NCBI GenBank assembly: GCA_016124585.1
Contig: WGNL01000027.1
Coordinates: 1 to 32,373, forward strand
DNA from: Bacteroidota bacterium
GTDB lineage: Bacteria > Bacteroidota > Bacteroidia > Chitinophagales > Saprospiraceae
Direction: 5' to 3'
DNA: 32,373 nucleotides
Shown: positions 22,253 to 30,785 of the stretch, piece after piece
How positions within the stretch are numbered: position 1 is the first letter of the stretch
How the letters are laid out: each line of letters starts with the position of its first letter
Made by a program: the position numbers and the translations under genes
Notes under the pieces: model-generated
What the model was told of the DNA's origin: nothing
What the model saw: the letters and a program-made list of their open reading frames with translations, nothing else
Databases searched by the model: none

Positions 22253-24802
22253 TTAAAATGGACAGCTCTTGCACTCATCCACCCTTACATCTGGGTTTTG
22301 GTGCGAAACGATTTTTGCATTATCCACACAATCGGTACAGCCAATTACCTTAAACTCTGTACGACGGTTCATCTGGTGCTCCCGCTCTGTACATGGGATG
22401 TTGTCCACACAATCGTTCACGTTCACTGTTTCACCATACCCACGTGCCACCAAGCGGCTGCGGCTGACGCCTCTGTCGGACAACCAGCGAACAACCGCTT
22501 CGGCACGGCGCTGAGATAAGCGTTGGTTGTAGTGACCAGAACCACGGGCATCTGTGTGCGAACCGATTTCGATGATGTACTGTGGGTTTTCTTCCATCAG
22601 TTTCTTCAGCTTTTCCAATTCTGGCAAAGCGTCATTGCGAATAAATGCTTGGTCAAAGTCGTAGTAAATGTGAAGGAGATAAGCGAATTCTGGATTGTCA
22701 CCAGTTGGCTTCTTAGGACTTTTGTCCCAAGTTTTACCACTACCTACAGCCACACCTTTCTTGTATTCACGTCCATCCGGATACTTTCCATCAGCTGGTA
22801 GGCGAGTGTCTTTGTCCATCCAAGTATCAGTTGCTTTGTCGTAGTAAGTGTACTGGGTATCTTGGTGGTCAACGTCAACAATGTCAGGTGATTTAACATC
22901 AGTGCCATTTTGGTCAGTTGGATTTCCACCTTTAGGTGTTTTAGTTTTAGGTGGTGTAACATCTGTAACAGCATTCATTGTAGTCGGCTGCAAGTACAAA
23001 TTCTCCTTCAAAACCTCTGAAGAGTCTTTGTCTTTTGTACAAACATTTTCTGCAATTCCAGCGAAATAGTTCAACTGGGTAGCCTTGATTTTATAGCAGC
23101 AATCTTGGTCTAATTTAAATGCATAACGGCCATTGATGCTGGTCGTGAAAGGCTCTGCCAATGGCTGACCACAATCATTTTCGATGGTAACCGTAGCGCC
23201 TTCCATCGGTAGGCTAGTGAAGGCATCAAAAACCACACCTTCCACCTCAAACATGGCGGAGCGACGCATTGGGATTTTTATTTCCAATTTATCCGTCAAG
23301 TTCAAGTTCTGAGTACTTGCTTCCGCATCAGCAGGCAAATAGTCCACCATGCTCGCTGTCAATTTGCAGACTTCATTCAACTTGAGGTCAAACAAGATTT
23401 TGCCTTCCGCATTGGTCGTCATTGAATCTTCTAGGCAAGCAACATAAACCGTAGCGCCTTCCAATGGAGCTTCCGTTTTTTCATCGTAAACAAGGACTTC
23501 CACCGTGATGGCTGTCTTTTTGAAACTATAAATATCGTCGTGTCCAACCCCGCCTTCCCGGTCAGAAGCAAGGAACCCGCAAGTACCTTCCTCGTCGAAA
23601 ACGATACTGAAATCATCTGAAACGGTATTAATCGGATAGCCAAGGTTTTCAGGCGTAGCCCAAACGCCTTCTTCTTTGCTGGTGGAATAGTAAATATCCA
23701 AGCCGCCAAGGCCGACATGTCCGTCTGAGGCAAAATAGAGTTTGCCATCTGGGGCGACGTAAGGGAAAATCTCGTGGCCTTCCGTATTGATTTCAGGGCC
23801 GAGGTTCATAGGTGGGCCCCAGCGACCGCTTTCCTTGTCCGAAACATAAAGGTCCATGCCACCAAAGCCACCGGGCATGTCCGAAGCGAAATAAAGCTTG
23901 TTCCCGTCTGGGGAAAGTGCTGGGTGGGCCACTGAGTATTCGTTAGAATTGAAGGGAAGGCTTTGCAGTTCGCCCCATTTACCCTCTCCTTCACTGCGTG
24001 CATAAAAGATTTTCAAACGCATGATACCTGCGTCGTCAGCTTCTTTTTTGCCATCAAGGAAGTTGTTTCTGGTAAAAAATATCTCCTCACCGTTTTTTGA
24101 AAATGCCACGGATGCATCATGAAACTTGGAGTTGATTTCGTTCGAAAATTTCTCTGGACGGCCAAAAGTGTAATTGCCGCAACCGTTTTCTTTGCTGCCT
24201 TGCTGTTTGGCATCCACGTAGTAGAGTTCAAGGAAAGGGTTGCCAGTCCAGTTATGCGTCCGGCGGATGATTGGGTTCGTATCACGCTCAGAGGAGAAAA
24301 CGAGTCCATTTTTGTAGTGAAATGGGCTGAAATCATCTGAGGCAGAGTTGAAATCACAGTTGGTGATTTCATAGCTTGATACGCTTTTGGTCATCAGCTC
24401 GCTCTCGTAGTCGCAAGCACGCAGAAGTTGTTGTCCACGCACATCGTCTGGTGATAGGTCGACGAACTGTTGGAACCACTCCCGAGCCACGTCGCATTTG
24501 CCGTTGCGCTGGAGCATCATGCCGTAATACAGTTTGTGGATAGGCTCTGCCTGGGGCAACCTCACCACTTGACCATACCAAAACTCGGCATTGGCTGTAT
24601 CGTTGATTTTGCGGTATGCCTCAGCTAGATTGATTTTTGCCGTGGCGTCATCGCTTTTTTCCAAAATTTGATTGTACAATTCAATGGCACCGATATAATC
24701 AAGGTTGTCCATTTTTTGCTGTGCGGTCTTGAGTTTACCCGCCTGTGCCATCGCCCCGAAGGCGAAAAAGAGGAAGAACACCGGGGTGAGAAAATTACGC
24801 AT
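22253..24802 (-). CDS. PorE-like OmpA-family protein (TPR, beta-propeller, CRD, OmpA)
   Basis: An 849-aa exported protein (signal peptide ending AMAQ, residue 20) with the domain order of PorE, a T9SS component: TPR repeats at about 22-130; PD40/WD40-like propeller at about 150-430 (AHPALSPDGNKLYFASDMPGGFGGMDLY and YVAPDGKLYFASDGHVGLGGLDIYY type blades); two carboxypeptidase-regulatory-like beta domains at about 433-610; a charged Pro/Asp-rich linker; and an OmpA peptidoglycan-binding domain at about 712-822 with SHTDARG and QRRAEAVVRWL. A Cys-rich tail of 27 residues follows (four Cys), which is unusual. PorE proteins anchor outer-membrane T9SS parts to peptidoglycan. It is last in a probable three-gene unit after PorP/SprF. 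Many paralogues of this layout exist, so a cargo-specific copy is possible. Confidence 0.9.
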   Translation of the reverse strand: MRNFLTPVFFLFFAFGAMAQAGKLKTAQQKMDNLDYIGAIELYNQILEKSDDATAKINLAEAYRKINDTANAEFWYGQVVRLPQAEPIHKLYYGMMLQRNGKCDVAREWFQQFVDLSPDDVRGQQLLRACDYESELMTKSVSSYEITNCDFNSASDDFSPFHYKNGLVFSSERDTNPIIRRTHNWTGNPFLELYYVDAKQQGSKENGCGNYTFGRPEKFSNEINSKFHDASVAFSKNGEEIFFTRNNFLDGKKEADDAGIMRLKIFYARSEGEGKWGELQSLPFNSNEYSVAHPALSPDGNKLYFASDMPGGFGGMDLYVSDKESGRWGPPMNLGPEINTEGHEIFPYVAPDGKLYFASDGHVGLGGLDIYYSTSKEEGVWATPENLGYPINTVSDDFSIVFDEEGTCGFLASDREGGVGHDDIYSFKKTAITVEVLVYDEKTEAPLEGATVYVACLEDSMTTNAEGKILFDLKLNEVCKLTASMVDYLPADAEASTQNLNLTDKLEIKIPMRRSAMFEVEGVVFDAFTSLPMEGATVTIENDCGQPLAEPFTTSINGRYAFKLDQDCCYKIKATQLNYFAGIAENVCTKDKDSSEVLKENLYLQPTTMNAVTDVTPPKTKTPKGGNPTDQNGTDVKSPDIVDVDHQDTQYTYYDKATDTWMDKDTRLPADGKYPDGREYKKGVAVGSGKTWDKSPKKPTGDNPEFAYLLHIYYDFDQAFIRNDALPELEKLKKLMEENPQYIIEIGSHTDARGSGHYNQRLSQRRAEAVVRWLSDRGVSRSRLVARGYGETVNVNDCVDNIPCTEREHQMNRRTEFKVIGCTDCVDNAKIVSHQNPDVRVDECKSCPF

Positions 24803-24848
24803 GGCTATCTTTTTTATGAAAGGATTGAATGACTGAAGGGATGAATGA

Positions 24849-24892
24849 TTGAAGGTCTGGAACTGGATTTATTCAATCTTCCAAACCTTCAA
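24849..24892. repeat. Inverted repeat between the PorP and PorE genes
   Basis: TTGAAGGTCTGG (24849-24860) pairs with CCAAACCTTCAA (24881-24892) with one mismatch and a 20-base loop. The right arm merges into short CCTTCAA direct repeats. There is no T-run, so it is more likely an mRNA-stability or spacer structure within the operon than a terminator. Confidence 0.5.
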
Positions 24893-24903
24893 ACCTTCAA
24901 TCC

Positions 24904-25908
24904 TTAGAAGTATCGTGGAGTGATGACTTTATTTTCCCTGAAATCAAATTCGTAACCAACCATCAATTCAAAAGCGCCCGAAGTCACTTTGTTAAGGTCA
25001 GTGAGTGGGTAATCGTAGGCTGCGCCAATACGTAGACCATTTTTCAGCAAATATGAAACCCAAACGTCAGCTGATTCAACAGAGCTGCGTGGAGTGCTTT
25101 CAATTGGCTTAATTGAAAAGGCAGAGCGGAAAGAAGCGCCAACCCACAAGGTTTGTTGGAACAAAAGCGACAAGTCAATGTCGAATTCGTTAGGTGCCGC
25201 AATGTCTCTGAATGGCTGCAGTTTTGAAAGGCGCTTGTCCGCACCCACGTTTTTCCAAAGGAAAGATGGCTTGAAAACCAAGGCATCCCCTTTGAGTGGA
25301 ATGGCTGCTCCTGTGGTAAAGTAAAAATGGCGAACAGCACGAGCATAAATATCTGTATTGGAAGTGCCTTCCCGCAAATCATACTCTACCAATCTTGGAC
25401 TGGAAGCACCTACATAGAAATGCTCGTTTGAAAAATACAATCCCATTCCAAAATTGGGAAGTATCAAGTTGACATTTTCTTGAAACACATCGTCAGTTTG
25501 GTCTTCAATGACGAGACCTTTCCAGTTGGCATTGTAGTTTTGAATGCCACCTTGGATACCGATGCTGAGTTTGGATTTCCCCATTGGAATGCGGTAGGCA
25601 TACGCCAAGTTCACGCCAGTTGTTCGGGTAGGACCGATGATATCATTGGCAACACTTAAACCTACGCCTACCCGCTCATTGCGCAGTGGTGTATGTGCAG
25701 TCAGGGTTTGAGTAGTAGGAGCCCCATCAATTTCTACCCATTGGGAGCGGTGGAGCAGGCCAAGTGAGAGATATTCTTTAGAGCCAGCATAGGCTGGGTT
25801 GAAGACCAAGCTGTTGAACATGTACTTGGTGAACATGGGTTCCTGCTGGGCGAAAGCCATTTTCCCCAAGAGCAACACGAACATAGATAAGGTCAATGCT
25901 TTTTTCAT
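24904..25908 (-). CDS. PorP/SprF family T9SS outer-membrane protein
   Basis: A 334-aa outer-membrane beta-barrel of the PorP/SprF family. After a signal peptide (MKKALTLSMFVLLLGKMAFA) comes the diagnostic start of the mature protein, QQEPMFTKYMFNSLVFNPAYAGS, followed by LLHRSQWV, GAPTTQTLTAHTPLRNERVGVG and repeated amphipathic strands to the C-terminal aromatic residue (RYF). SprF is needed for secretion of the type B cargo SprB in Flavobacterium, and such genes usually sit next to their CHU_C cargo, as here (cargo gene 94 bases upstream). The start is the ATG at 25908, because it gives a clean signal peptide; the frame is open further upstream only by overlapping the cargo gene. Confidence 0.93.
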   Translation of the reverse strand: MKKALTLSMFVLLLGKMAFAQQEPMFTKYMFNSLVFNPAYAGSKEYLSLGLLHRSQWVEIDGAPTTQTLTAHTPLRNERVGVGLSVANDIIGPTRTTGVNLAYAYRIPMGKSKLSIGIQGGIQNYNANWKGLVIEDQTDDVFQENVNLILPNFGMGLYFSNEHFYVGASSPRLVEYDLREGTSNTDIYARAVRHFYFTTGAAIPLKGDALVFKPSFLWKNVGADKRLSKLQPFRDIAAPNEFDIDLSLLFQQTLWVGASFRSAFSIKPIESTPRSSVESADVWVSYLLKNGLRIGAAYDYPLTDLNKVTSGAFELMVGYEFDFRENKVITPRYF

Positions 25909-26002
25909 CGTAAAGGAATTTTGAAAAATTCTGCTTTGAATGGTGGTTATGTTGGGAGTTGCGCTTAGTTGGCGAGCCAATTGTTCGCAACTCACAGTGA
26001 AT

Positions 26003-28033
26003 TTATCGTTGAATTTGGAGGTATCCATTGTATTTTCTACGTCCTTCGCCGAGGTCTATTCGATAGAAATAGGTGCCATCCGGCAAGTCACCGCTTTTAT
26101 AAGTACCCTTCCAAGTATTTTTATACCCAGTTTCGTTGAAAACTTCAGTTCCCCAACGGTTGTAAACTGTTACTGTGCTTTCAGGGTAGTTGTCAATGTT
26201 TTCAATTTTGAACACCTCGTTTGCCCCGTCGTTGTTTGGCGACATGCCATTGTAGATGATAATATCACCGGGGTCAACAGTACAGGAAACATTGACCACC
26301 ACTGTAGCGGTATCACAACCGACCGGATTGCAGAGCACATATTGAAAGGTATCCAATCCGCAAAAATCCTGGTTCGGAAGGTAATCTACCGTTTGGTTCG
26401 GGTTAAGAACCGTCAAACCATGGTTAGGTCCAATACCTCCTGTACTTGGGTCGAGCACCATCAGTTCAATGGGCAGACAGCTACCAAGGGTGTCGTTGGC
26501 CAAAATGTCAATATTAACTGGTGTGTTCAATTGTGCGGTAGCCGTATCATCTACAGCATCGGGGGGGAGGGAATTGGTGCATGGGTTGCCAGTATCGGGA
26601 ACTACTGTGATGTAAACATAAGTGGTATCACAAACGCCGTAATCATCACAGATTACAATACAGGCCGAATCGGTGCCTACAGCAATGCCATTTGCAACGA
26701 CGCATAAAGATACATTGTTAACTGTAAACTCTACCTCGTCACCGGAAAAATCAGGGCAAATATTTGTAATACTTACAATATTTCCTGCCAATTCAGTGGT
26801 GTCAATGCAATAGGTCTCATTTGTACCCAGCAGCAGCGTGTCAATAATTGTACCAGTCTCCGGCAGTCGCACATAGACACAAATCGTGGTGGTGTCCGTG
26901 TTTCCGTAATCATCCGTAATTAGGAAGCAAGCGTATTCAAGACCCGGCGCAAATCCAGTGTATGTGACGCAATTTGTGACCGGGTCAAATTCAAAGTCAA
27001 CACTCTGCCCACTCTCGTCTGGGCAAATGTTTTCGATGGAAACAACCGTGCCCGGCACATTTCCCAAATCGAGACAATAAACGCTGTCGAAATTGATTAT
27101 CAAAGTGTCTACTATTTTCCGACTGCTGTTTTGGCACATGGAGCCATCCACTGTGATGAACATATAAGTTGTGTCGCACATGCCGAGGTTGTCGCAGACA
27201 ACGATGCAAGCCTGCTCTGTGCCGCCACATTTCAAACCCTCGTATTTTACGCAGTAATTATTGGGGTCTAAATAAAAACTGACGTACTCGCCGCTCTCGT
27301 CAGGGCAGATATTTTCAATGGAAACAGGGTTTCCGAAGAAATTGAAATTGTTCAAACAAAGTACATAGGGCAAGCTATCCGCAGGAATTGTGTCGTAAAA
27401 ATAGGCTGGTGGCGGAAGCACCAAGCATTCTACCATTACAATTACCGTATCCTTTATGCCAGTATTCATGTCTAGGGCGATGACAGAACTCATGCCTAAA
27501 TTGAACTGCATCTCTGAGCCTTGAGGGAGCAACCCAAGATTTAACCCGATAATGGATTGGGTGGAGTTGAGCATAACCGTCACGCCCATGTCTGAGTAAT
27601 CACTACCTGAATGCCCTCCTTTAATACTTAGGGTATTGGCGTCCTGGGTCCAGTTGCCTTGTGGGTCCCACTGATTGAGCATGGTGACCAAATCTGGGAT
27701 GTTCATAAACATACCATCATGGGCTTCGCCATTGACCGACCAAGTGTCCAAGTGGTAAGGCCCCATGTTTCCCAAGCCAAAAAGTGTGTTGTAACTGTAG
27801 GTGATGGTCGTATCAAAATCACAACCAGAAACGCCAGAGGCGTAGGGACTTCCATTTTGAAAAACCACATAATGGGAAAATTCTGCCGCTGGAATAGGGA
27901 GGCAGACATTGGCAGACTGGCAGTCCGGCGAGTAGGCATGGAGCGTGTCCACCGGGAAGATGCCGCTTGCCCGCAGGGCAAAAGCCGAAAAAACTAAGGT
28001 GATGACGAGTAAATGACGTTTAATCAAATTCAT
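26003..28033 (-). CDS. T9SS type B (CHU_C) cargo with three Cys-rich repeats
   Basis: A 676-aa secreted protein. The C-terminal CHU_C sorting domain (about 590-676: YNGMSPNNDGANEVFKI, VYNRWGTEVF, NTWKGTYKSG, LPDGTYFYRI, KYNGYLQIQR) directs type IX secretion through the PorP/SprF route. Three repeats of about 80 residues (214-299, 308-388, 398-478) share VSIxNICPDxSG and paired Cys, ending CDDYGxCDTT or similar. An Ig/cadherin-like domain follows (491-584: DDTATAQLNTPVNIDILANDT). It is a likely surface adhesin or filament protein. The start is the ATG at 28033 (MNLIKRHLLVITLVFSAFALRASG), an ordinary signal peptide; ATG at 28066 adds 11 residues. First of a cargo - PorP - PorE-like unit. No promoter was recognised in the 283-base gap upstream. 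Confidence 0.9.
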   Translation of the reverse strand: MNLIKRHLLVITLVFSAFALRASGIFPVDTLHAYSPDCQSANVCLPIPAAEFSHYVVFQNGSPYASGVSGCDFDTTITYSYNTLFGLGNMGPYHLDTWSVNGEAHDGMFMNIPDLVTMLNQWDPQGNWTQDANTLSIKGGHSGSDYSDMGVTVMLNSTQSIIGLNLGLLPQGSEMQFNLGMSSVIALDMNTGIKDTVIVMVECLVLPPPAYFYDTIPADSLPYVLCLNNFNFFGNPVSIENICPDESGEYVSFYLDPNNYCVKYEGLKCGGTEQACIVVCDNLGMCDTTYMFITVDGSMCQNSSRKIVDTLIINFDSVYCLDLGNVPGTVVSIENICPDESGQSVDFEFDPVTNCVTYTGFAPGLEYACFLITDDYGNTDTTTICVYVRLPETGTIIDTLLLGTNETYCIDTTELAGNIVSITNICPDFSGDEVEFTVNNVSLCVVANGIAVGTDSACIVICDDYGVCDTTYVYITVVPDTGNPCTNSLPPDAVDDTATAQLNTPVNIDILANDTLGSCLPIELMVLDPSTGGIGPNHGLTVLNPNQTVDYLPNQDFCGLDTFQYVLCNPVGCDTATVVVNVSCTVDPGDIIIYNGMSPNNDGANEVFKIENIDNYPESTVTVYNRWGTEVFNETGYKNTWKGTYKSGDLPDGTYFYRIDLGEGRRKYNGYLQIQR

Positions 28034-28316
28034 GGAACTACGGTTTTTGTTTCCGAAAATTATCATGCTGTTTCAAATGCAAAGCACAGCCTGAGCACCA
28101 GTGGCGCAGAATGGGACAAGTCCAAACTTGAACAGGAAGTGGATTTTGCCGTAAATGCTTAGTGTTCGCTGGAAAATGTTGTTTTTGGTAAGGTCTCCTT
28201 TTGTCTATCCTATCGGCGACGGAATGCTTGCCACCATTGTCAGATTAGATTTATTTGCAATAAACTAAAACTGTGCCAGATTGGTAAAAAAATTTAATAT
28301 GTATTCGTTCAAATAG

Positions 28317-28354
28317 AAAAGCCCCGATTGCAATCTGTTGCAATCGGGGCTTTT
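28317..28354 (-). terminator. Strong intrinsic terminator of the GldN-like gene
   Basis: Perfect 17-bp stem AAAAGCCCCGATTGCAA / TTGCAATCGGGGCTTTT with a TCTG loop. On the minus strand the stem ends in TTTT followed by CTATTTG. It lies 17 bases after the stop at 28372 and separates this gene from the CHU_C operon. It could work in both directions. Confidence 0.93.
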
Positions 28355-28371
28355 ATTCAGGTATTTTTTAC

Positions 28372-29412
28372 TCAAAAATGCAGGTAAAACTGAACCCGCT
28401 TGTAAAGTAGGTTTTGATTGGTATCCGTGATTTCGACGTAAGGTGCTAAAGCCTTCAGGCGATTCGCCAGTATTTTTTGCTTGTTGTCATAGTACCATTC
28501 CTGCGCCATGATGACCTCTTTCAATTCCGAGGGATTGTAGGTGTTTTTTACAATCTGAACCGTTTCCTTGTATGTCTCCGGGTCAAATGTGATGACAGTA
28601 TCAATCTGCATAGTCATGTTTTCAACCTCAGCCTTGGTCAGCATTTCACCACAACCGTAACCTCCAGAACTTTCCACTGGGTGCTTCATGCTGGCTGTTT
28701 CAAAAAATAACTGCTCCCCGAATGACTTTTTCAATTCATTTTTTACAGTTTTCAATTTACTGATAGTCAATGAGTTAGCCTTATCAATCATCAGGGCGCT
28801 CCATATAACATCGGGGCTTTTTGTAGTTAAATCAGCCGAAGCAGCAGCGTTCATGGGAATCCACGCCAGTTCATTTTTTCCGATTACTTTGCCCGTTGCG
28901 TCAGTTTTGGAGACCAACGGTGCCAATGCCAACAATTGAGTACCATAGCTCCCCGATTTTTTATCAAAAAAGATAATCTGCTGCGTGCGGAATCCAGCAA
29001 TATCATCTGGGTTGATGTCATTTCTGATGACCTGCATGGTTTCTTTGTAGCTGTTTGGGTCGAAGGTGATGACGGTATCAATGGACGTAATCTTGTTCAT
29101 CAGAGCGGATTGCTCCATCGGCGAGTTGAGGTCTGCGTCGCTGAAAAGATTGTAACGGCCAACTTTCATTTCCTCTAAAAACCAGTAGGTCAGCCAGTTG
29201 TCCGTGACGAATTTCACGCAGCCGTTTTCGGGAAGGCTGAATTTAGTGAGTTGGATTTGGGTCGTTCTCGATTTTGGAGACAACCGAAAATCATGTTCCG
29301 TTTCAAAAGTGGCGGCCCAAGCGATGTTAGGATCCTTGAGCAGGTTGTTCAATTGAGCAGAAGCCAAAAATGGAACCGACGCCGTGGCGAGTAGCAGAAG
29401 AAAATTGCGCAT
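28372..29412 (-). CDS. Exported GldN/PorN-like protein with internal duplication
   Basis: A 346-aa exported protein (signal peptide ending ASAQ, residue 20). It contains two similar segments, about 109-166 and 268-326. Both begin IDTVITFDP-x-x-YKET-x-Q and end with a strand pattern (IIFFDKKSG...LALAPL and EWYYDNKQK...LKALAPYV) resembling the 'DWFFDK...RIIGIAP' ending of GldN/PorN, a periplasmic part of the T9SS core complex. A single GldN has one such segment, so this looks like a duplicated paralogue. The gldKLM genes are not nearby, so a direct structural role in the secretion core is unproven. Assignment is by motif only. It is transcribed separately, ending at a strong terminator. Confidence 0.6.
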   Translation of the reverse strand: MRNFLLLLATASVPFLASAQLNNLLKDPNIAWAATFETEHDFRLSPKSRTTQIQLTKFSLPENGCVKFVTDNWLTYWFLEEMKVGRYNLFSDADLNSPMEQSALMNKITSIDTVITFDPNSYKETMQVIRNDINPDDIAGFRTQQIIFFDKKSGSYGTQLLALAPLVSKTDATGKVIGKNELAWIPMNAAASADLTTKSPDVIWSALMIDKANSLTISKLKTVKNELKKSFGEQLFFETASMKHPVESSGGYGCGEMLTKAEVENMTMQIDTVITFDPETYKETVQIVKNTYNPSELKEVIMAQEWYYDNKQKILANRLKALAPYVEITDTNQNLLYKRVQFYLHF

Positions 29413-29423
29413 TTCATAAAGAT

Positions 29424-29471
29424 TTAGGTGAAATAATAAGGGGAAAAAACCAAATAACGCAATTCACCTAA
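29424..29471. repeat. 9-bp inverted repeat between purM and the GldN-like gene
   Basis: TTAGGTGAA (29424-29432) and TTCACCTAA (29463-29471) are perfectly complementary with a 30-base loop. It sits directly upstream of the GldN-like start (29412) and 14 bases after the purM stop (29486). It could be a weak terminator, a leader structure or an operator. The loop is A-rich. Confidence 0.5.
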
Positions 29472-29485
29472 AAAGCCACATTTCA

Positions 29486-30664
29486 TCAATATTCAAAACT
29501 GCCGTGAGGACTATTTACAACCACTTGCTCACCCTGTATTTCTTCTACATGACCCACCACTTGCGCCTCAATATGGAAGGAACGGGCAATGTCAATTATG
29601 GCTTGGGCATCTTTTTCATTTAAGTAAAATTCCAGCCGCTGACCCATATTGAACACTTGGTACATCTCCCGCCAACTGGTGCCGGATTCTTTTTGAATCA
29701 TCTCAAAAAGTGGTGGAATCGGCATCAAATTATCTTTCACCACCCGTTTGTTTTGGAGGAAATGCTTCACTTTCGTTTGCCCTCCACCAGAACAATGTAT
29801 AAGCCCATGAATGTCCCTGCGCCGCTCGCCGCTGAACTCATCCAGCACTTTTTTAATCACTGGCAAATAGGTGCGGGTAGGGGAGAGCACCAGTTTTCCG
29901 ATGGGAATATTTTCTCCGCTAACCTCAATCGAATCTGTCAGCTTTTTTGAACCTGTGTAAATCACCTCGCTGGGCGTGTTTGGGTCAAAGCTGTCGGGGT
30001 ATTTTTCCGCATACATTTTGGCGAAAACATCGTGGCGGGCACTGGTGAGGCCGTTGCTGCCCATACCGCCGTTGTACTCCGTTTCATAACTGGCCTGGCC
30101 GTGACTTGCCAAGCCAATGATGACATCACCCGCTTGTATGTCATTGACAACCAGCTCATTCCGTTTCATTCTGGCAAAGGTGGTGTAGCCTACGTCAATC
30201 GTTCGGACGATGTCGCCCACGTCCGCCGTCTCGCCGCCGGAGAGGTGCAGGCCGATGCCGTGCGCCGCCATGTTTTCTGCAAAATCAACGGCTGCCTGAA
30301 TGAGTGTGGAAATGACCTCGCCGGGTATCAGGTTTTTGTTCCGTCCGATGGTTGAGCTGACCAAAATTCCATCAGTGCAGCCCACACAGGCCATGTCATC
30401 AAGGTTCATTACGAGCGCATCCTGAGCGATGCCTTTCCAGACGCTGAGGTCGCCGGTTTCCCGCCAATAGAGGTAGGCAAGGCTGGTTTTAGTGCCCGCA
30501 GTATCGGCATGCATGATATTGCAATGCTCCTCGCTGCCCGCCACGACATCAGGCATTATTTTACAAAAAGCCAGTGGGTAAAGGCCCTTGTCCAAGTGTT
30601 TAATGGCGGCGTGGACTTCGTCTTTGGTGGCGCTGACGCCTCGTTGGCTATATTTATCAGTCAT
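29486..30664 (-). CDS. purM: Phosphoribosylformylglycinamidine cyclo-ligase (AIR synthase)
   Basis: PurM converts FGAM with ATP to 5-aminoimidazole ribonucleotide in purine synthesis. The 392-aa protein is the long Bacteroidota type. It has the YSQRGV N-terminus, HADTAGTKTSLAYLYWRETGD, the DALVMNLDDMACVGC and GRNKNLIPGEV blocks, LHLSGGETADVGDIVRTIDVG (ATP site), GLASHGQASYETEYNGGMGSNGLTSAR, and the C-terminal HCSGGGQTKVKHF and FNMGQRLEF. All core motifs are intact. It starts with ATG at 30664 and is divergent from the SMP-30 gene, with a TAnnTTTG element 27 bases upstream. No other pur gene is in the window. Confidence 0.95.
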   Translation of the reverse strand: MTDKYSQRGVSATKDEVHAAIKHLDKGLYPLAFCKIMPDVVAGSEEHCNIMHADTAGTKTSLAYLYWRETGDLSVWKGIAQDALVMNLDDMACVGCTDGILVSSTIGRNKNLIPGEVISTLIQAAVDFAENMAAHGIGLHLSGGETADVGDIVRTIDVGYTTFARMKRNELVVNDIQAGDVIIGLASHGQASYETEYNGGMGSNGLTSARHDVFAKMYAEKYPDSFDPNTPSEVIYTGSKKLTDSIEVSGENIPIGKLVLSPTRTYLPVIKKVLDEFSGERRRDIHGLIHCSGGGQTKVKHFLQNKRVVKDNLMPIPPLFEMIQKESGTSWREMYQVFNMGQRLEFYLNEKDAQAIIDIARSFHIEAQVVGHVEEIQGEQVVVNSPHGSFEY

Positions 30665-30691
30665 TAAAATTCAGGATAAAGTGGTTGGCGG

Positions 30692-30699
30692 CAAAGATA
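30692..30699 (-). promoter_or_regulatory. -7 promoter element of purM
   Basis: TATCTTTG on the minus strand matches TAnnTTTG and lies 27 bases before the purM ATG. No good TTTG is found at the ideal distance; TTTA occurs closer. No PurR-type operator was recognised. Confidence 0.4.
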
Positions 30700-30760
30700 G
30701 ACAGGTAAAGAAAATAAACGCCATTAGGGAGGTTTTACATAAAAACTACCTGACAACTTA

Positions 30761-30768
30761 TAGCTTTG
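30761..30768 (+). promoter_or_regulatory. -7 promoter element of the SMP-30 lipoprotein gene
   Basis: TAGCTTTG matches TAnnTTTG, 17 bases before the ATG at 30786. A TTTT at 30733-30736 is a possible but off-spaced -33 element. It shares the 121-base divergent region with purM. Confidence 0.4.
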
Positions 30769-30785
30769 CAAAAAACGAAATACTG

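Noticed and set aside
25940-26707. 255-codon plus-strand frame
   Set aside because: Antisense to the CHU_C gene, which has clear repeats and a sorting domain in the other strand.
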